From Lotus japonicus (taxonomy: Eukaryota > Streptophyta > Magnoliopsida > Fabales > Fabaceae): 64,000 nucleotides of DNA. Where the stretch lies: positions 54,892,289 through 54,956,288 of the forward strand of contig NC_080043.1 in the NCBI RefSeq assembly GCF_012489685.1. Reading direction: 5' to 3'. Positions 60,741 through 64,000 of the stretch are shown piece after piece (position 1 is the first letter of the stretch; each line of letters begins with the position of its first letter). Both the position numbers and the translations under genes were made by a program. Under the pieces are notes generated by a model. The model saw only the letters and a list, made by a program, of their open reading frames with translations, searched no databases and was not told where the DNA came from.

Positions 60741-63700
60741 ATGATGAGTACAACCAATCTCAATATTCTAGCATGGAATGTGCGGGGTGCAGCTAATGCA
60801 TCTTGCAAGAGGAACCTTAAGGAGGTTGTGCGTCAGTACAGACCTGATGTGTGTTTCCTTTTTGAAACACATGTCCCGTCTAATAGGCTTGCAGCGTTCT
60901 GGTCAAGGCTAGGTTACAGAGCTCTGGCAGTGGAGGAAGCACAGGGTCATGCAGGAGGAATTTGGGCGATGGGCCTCGCCTCTCTCCAGTTGACAGTTGA
61001 GGTTGTAGACTCCCATCCTCAGGCAGTGTCTCTCCGCTTTCGTTCTCCTTCAACCAGTTGGGTATGTACTGGGGTCTATGCTTCTCCGGTGCCATCGGCT
61101 CGTCAAGTGTTGTGGAACCATCTCCGGCACCTTGCAGGAGACATTACTGGACCCTGGGCAATGGTGGGGGATTTTAATGATATCGCGTCAGTTAATGAGC
61201 AGCGTGGGGGGTCTTTCTCGGTGGCTCGAGCCCGTAGCTTTGTGGAGAACTATGAGGGGTGTGGCTTGATGGACGTGGGGACCTTTGGCCTTTCCTTCAC
61301 GTGGTTTCGCCACGCCCAGGGTCGGCCACCGCTTCATAAGAAGCTTGACCGAGGGCTGGCAAATATGGATTGGAGGCTTGGATTTCCGAATGGTACTATT
61401 GAGATTCTGGCCAGGAGACACTCAGATCATAGCCCAGTGTTTCTGTGTTGTTGTCCCCAACCTGATCGCCTGCAAAACAAGCCCTTTCGCTTCGAGGCAG
61501 CTTGGATGGGGCATCCTCAGTTTGCCCACGTGGTTCAGCATGCTTGGAAACAGGGAGAACCGAGCATGACGTCCCTAGGGTACGTGCGTGAGGAATCACT
61601 GAGGTTTAACAGACAAGTTTTTGGAAACATTTTCAAGAGGAAAAGGAGAGTGGCTGAGCAAATCCGGCATGTTCAAAGTCGATTAGAGGTGGTGGATTCC
61701 GCTGTGCTCACCCGCCGGCTCCATGAGCTCCATAAGGAACAAGAGGATATTTTAACACAGGAAGAACTTCATTGGTATCAAAAGTCAAGGGAAAAATGGG
61801 TTAAGCATGGCGATAGGAACACCGCCTTTTTCCATGCCCAGACGATGGTTCGCCGGAGAAGGAATCACATCCAGGGGATGGAGCAATCTGATGGTAGCTG
61901 GTGCACAAATGGAGAGCAATTGAAGGTGGAGGCCCAGGCATTCTATAGAGATCTTTTTGCTTCCCATGATGATGTCGAGCTTGAAGGGGCATATGTGAGA
62001 GATCACACTGTCATTCCAGAAGCTGCGGCAGCTAGGCTAGTGGCTAGGGTATCCAAGGAGGAAGTGACGGCAGCCATACACCAAATGGGTTCCTTTAAAT
62101 CTCCAGGTCCGGATGGCTTCCGGGCTTGCTTCTATAAGCGCTACTGGGAGGTTGTGGGTGACTCTGTTTCTCGAATGGTGATTGATGCTTTTGAGACTTG
62201 CCAGTTTGATCCGGCTATTGCAGAGACTCTGATTGTGCTTATCCCAAAAGTGGATAATCCGCGGTCCTTCAAGGAGCTTCGTCCGATAAGCTTATGCAAC
62301 GTCGTTCATAAGTTGATTACCAAGATCTTGGTGAACAGGATTCGCCCTCTCATGAATAACTTGATTAGCCCCTTTCAGAGTAGCTTCATTCCCGGAAGAG
62401 GGACCACAGACAATGCCATCATTCTTCAGGAGGTGGTTCACTCGATGACAAAGACTAAGAGAAGGGTGGGGGATTTAATTTTCAAACTGGATTTGGAAAA
62501 AGCTTATGATAGGTTGGACTGGAGATTCCTAGAAGACACCCTTAGGTTGTTTGGATTCCCTGAGAGGTGTATCAGGCTGATCATGTTCTGCGTATCTTCA
62601 GTGCACTTGTCAATATTGTGGAATAGAGATAAGCTTCAGCCCTTCCAACCAGCTAGGGGTTTGCGCCAAGGGGATCCCCTTTCTCCCTACCTATTTGTTT
62701 TGTGTATGGAGAGGTTGAGCGCCCTTATCATGGAAACGGTAAAAGCAAAGTCTTGGGCACCGGTCACGGTCCCAGGATCTTTGCTTCAGTTATCTCACCT
62801 TATGTTTGCGGATGATCTTCTACTGTTCACTAGGGCTGAGGAGAATCAGGTGAGAACCATGAAAGACGTCCTGGCTAGGTTTTGCAAGGCTTCAGGCTTG
62901 CGGGTAAATCTTGCAAAGTCTAGGGTTATGGGACAGTGTGGCCTGGGAAACCAGTTCAAGGATAAAGTGGTGGATATTATGGGGGTGGATTTTGCGGTGG
63001 ATATCGGGAAATATTTGGGTTTTCCAATTTTCAATCGGAGAGCCACGAATCGTGACTTCCAATTCATGGTGGAGAGGGTTCAAGGGCGCATGGCATCCTG
63101 GAAGCATCGACTCCTGAACCGCGCGGGTAGATTAACCCTTGCCCAGTCTGTTCTCTCTTCCATGCCCACTTACTGAATGCAAAACCTATGGATTCCACAA
63201 ACTATTTGTGATACAATTGATTCGACCATCAGACGCTTTATCTGGAAGGGCACGAGTGATCGTGGCATTCACCTTGTCAATTGGGATTCCATTGCCAAGT
63301 CTAGGAAACAAGGAGGACTAGGTCTTAGAAAGGCACGAGATCACAATGTGGCGCTGTTGGGGAAGAATGTGTGGCAGATTGTGGCTGGAAGCACTAAACC
63401 TTGGGTCAACTTGATTACGGGCAAGTACAAGGTGCGTGAGAACTTCTTATATTCTGCGCTGCCTGGTGGGTCATTGGTGTGGAGGGCGATTACCAGAGCG
63501 TTGGATTGCTTGCGTGAGGGATTCTACTTCAAGCTTGGAAATGGTGAGACATCCTTCTGGTATGAACCGTGGCTTGGTGATTTTAAACTCTGTGATATGG
63601 TAACAGCAGTGGACATCCATGACATTCAGTTGCGGGTAAAGGATGTTGTAGGCGACAATGGCTGCTGGAGACTGGAGAGCCTCTTCACTTTTGTCCCTGA

Positions 63701-64000
63701 CGAGGTGTGTGGAGCTCTTCAGAAGCTGCCAGCGTGGGTTAATGCGGGCAGTCGGGGATGTACACGGCTGGGTCTGGCTACCATTGGCTTATTGAGCGGG
63801 GTATTGTCACTCCGGGTGAAAATGGTGACGCGGAGGCGGGATGGAGCTGGATATGGAAGCTCCCTGCTCCCTTCAAAGTGTGCTTTCTGATATGGCTGGT
63901 CACTCTGGACGCACTCCCCACGAATTCGCTTCGTTTCCGTCGGCATATGGCTGAGTCTCCGTTGTGTAGTCGTTGCAGGCTTTACCCAGAGACCGTATTA
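60741..64000 (+). pseudogene. LINE ORF2: endonuclease, reverse transcriptase and zf-RVT (damaged, partial)
   Basis: I place the start at ATG 60741 (MMSTTNLNILAWNVRG), since the endonuclease begins there. AP-endonuclease motifs: NILAWNVRG, AMVGDFNDI, RRHSDHSP. RT: SPGPDGF, LRPISLCN, DLEKAYDRLDW, GLRQGDPLSPYLF and catalytic FADD near 62813. A TGA at 63174-63176 follows SSMPTY where the family continues; the same frame then goes on. Near 63745 the frame shifts, and the zinc-binding domain (WSWIWKLPAPFKVCFLIWL ... CSRC) reads in another frame to the window edge. Catalytic residues are intact, but the protein would be truncated after RT. Confidence 0.88.

Larger units (their letters stand above)
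59147..64000 (+). mobile_element. L1-like LINE retrotransposon (3' end off-window)
   Basis: ORF1 (59147-60700) and ORF2 (from 60741) lie on the plus strand 40 bp apart. The 5' UTR boundary is not defined; a T/A-rich stretch precedes ORF1. The 3' UTR, poly(A) and target duplication are outside the window. Confidence 0.88.

Overview
The window is plant nuclear DNA, most likely from a papilionoid legume. The only apparently functional host gene is a 22-exon phototropin of the PHOT1 type. It sits in AT-rich, transposon-dense sequence, and the SIRE-type copia, Tat-type and chromovirus-type gypsy elements, Helitrons, TRIM, SINE, hAT and L1-like LINE fit a mid-sized legume genome. The species is an inference; no organelle or bacterial signature is present.

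Left part (1-17820): a stack of nested LTR retrotransposons on both strands. The outermost piece is the right end of a long LTR (17007-17815). Into it went a chromovirus-like element whose internal tail, polypurine tract and 3' LTR are visible (13370-17006). That was interrupted by a minus-strand SIRE-type copia element (4808-13369), which was hit twice more: by a minus-strand Tat-like Ty3/gypsy element with an open gag-pol frame (1-4807) and by a 4.2-kb solo LTR (9003-13165, TSD AACAT).

Middle (17821-31300): a cluster of non-autonomous Helitrons with hairpin/CTAG ends, split by a second giant solo LTR (18188-22106, TSD TATAT). Then come a tRNA-derived SINE, AT-rich sequence, a complete 835-bp TRIM-like element (27198-28032, TSD AATCA) and a probable solo LTR.

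PHOT1 (31310-48160, plus strand): LOV1, LOV2 and an AGC-VIII kinase domain with all key residues. Large introns hold transposon debris, including a solo LTR of the same copia family that lies at the left of the window. The last few codons are frameshifted relative to the usual phototropin C-terminus.

Right part (48160-64000): decayed LINE and SINE copies, a small non-autonomous hAT (TSD ACTGTGAT), a TIR element, a MITE, a CYP82-type cytochrome P450 pseudogene that has lost its haem-ligand cysteine, a nearly intact hAT element with a spliced transposase (53934-57660, TSD GATTTTAT), a fossil LINE tail, and a younger L1-like LINE with ORF1 and a damaged ORF2 running off the right edge.
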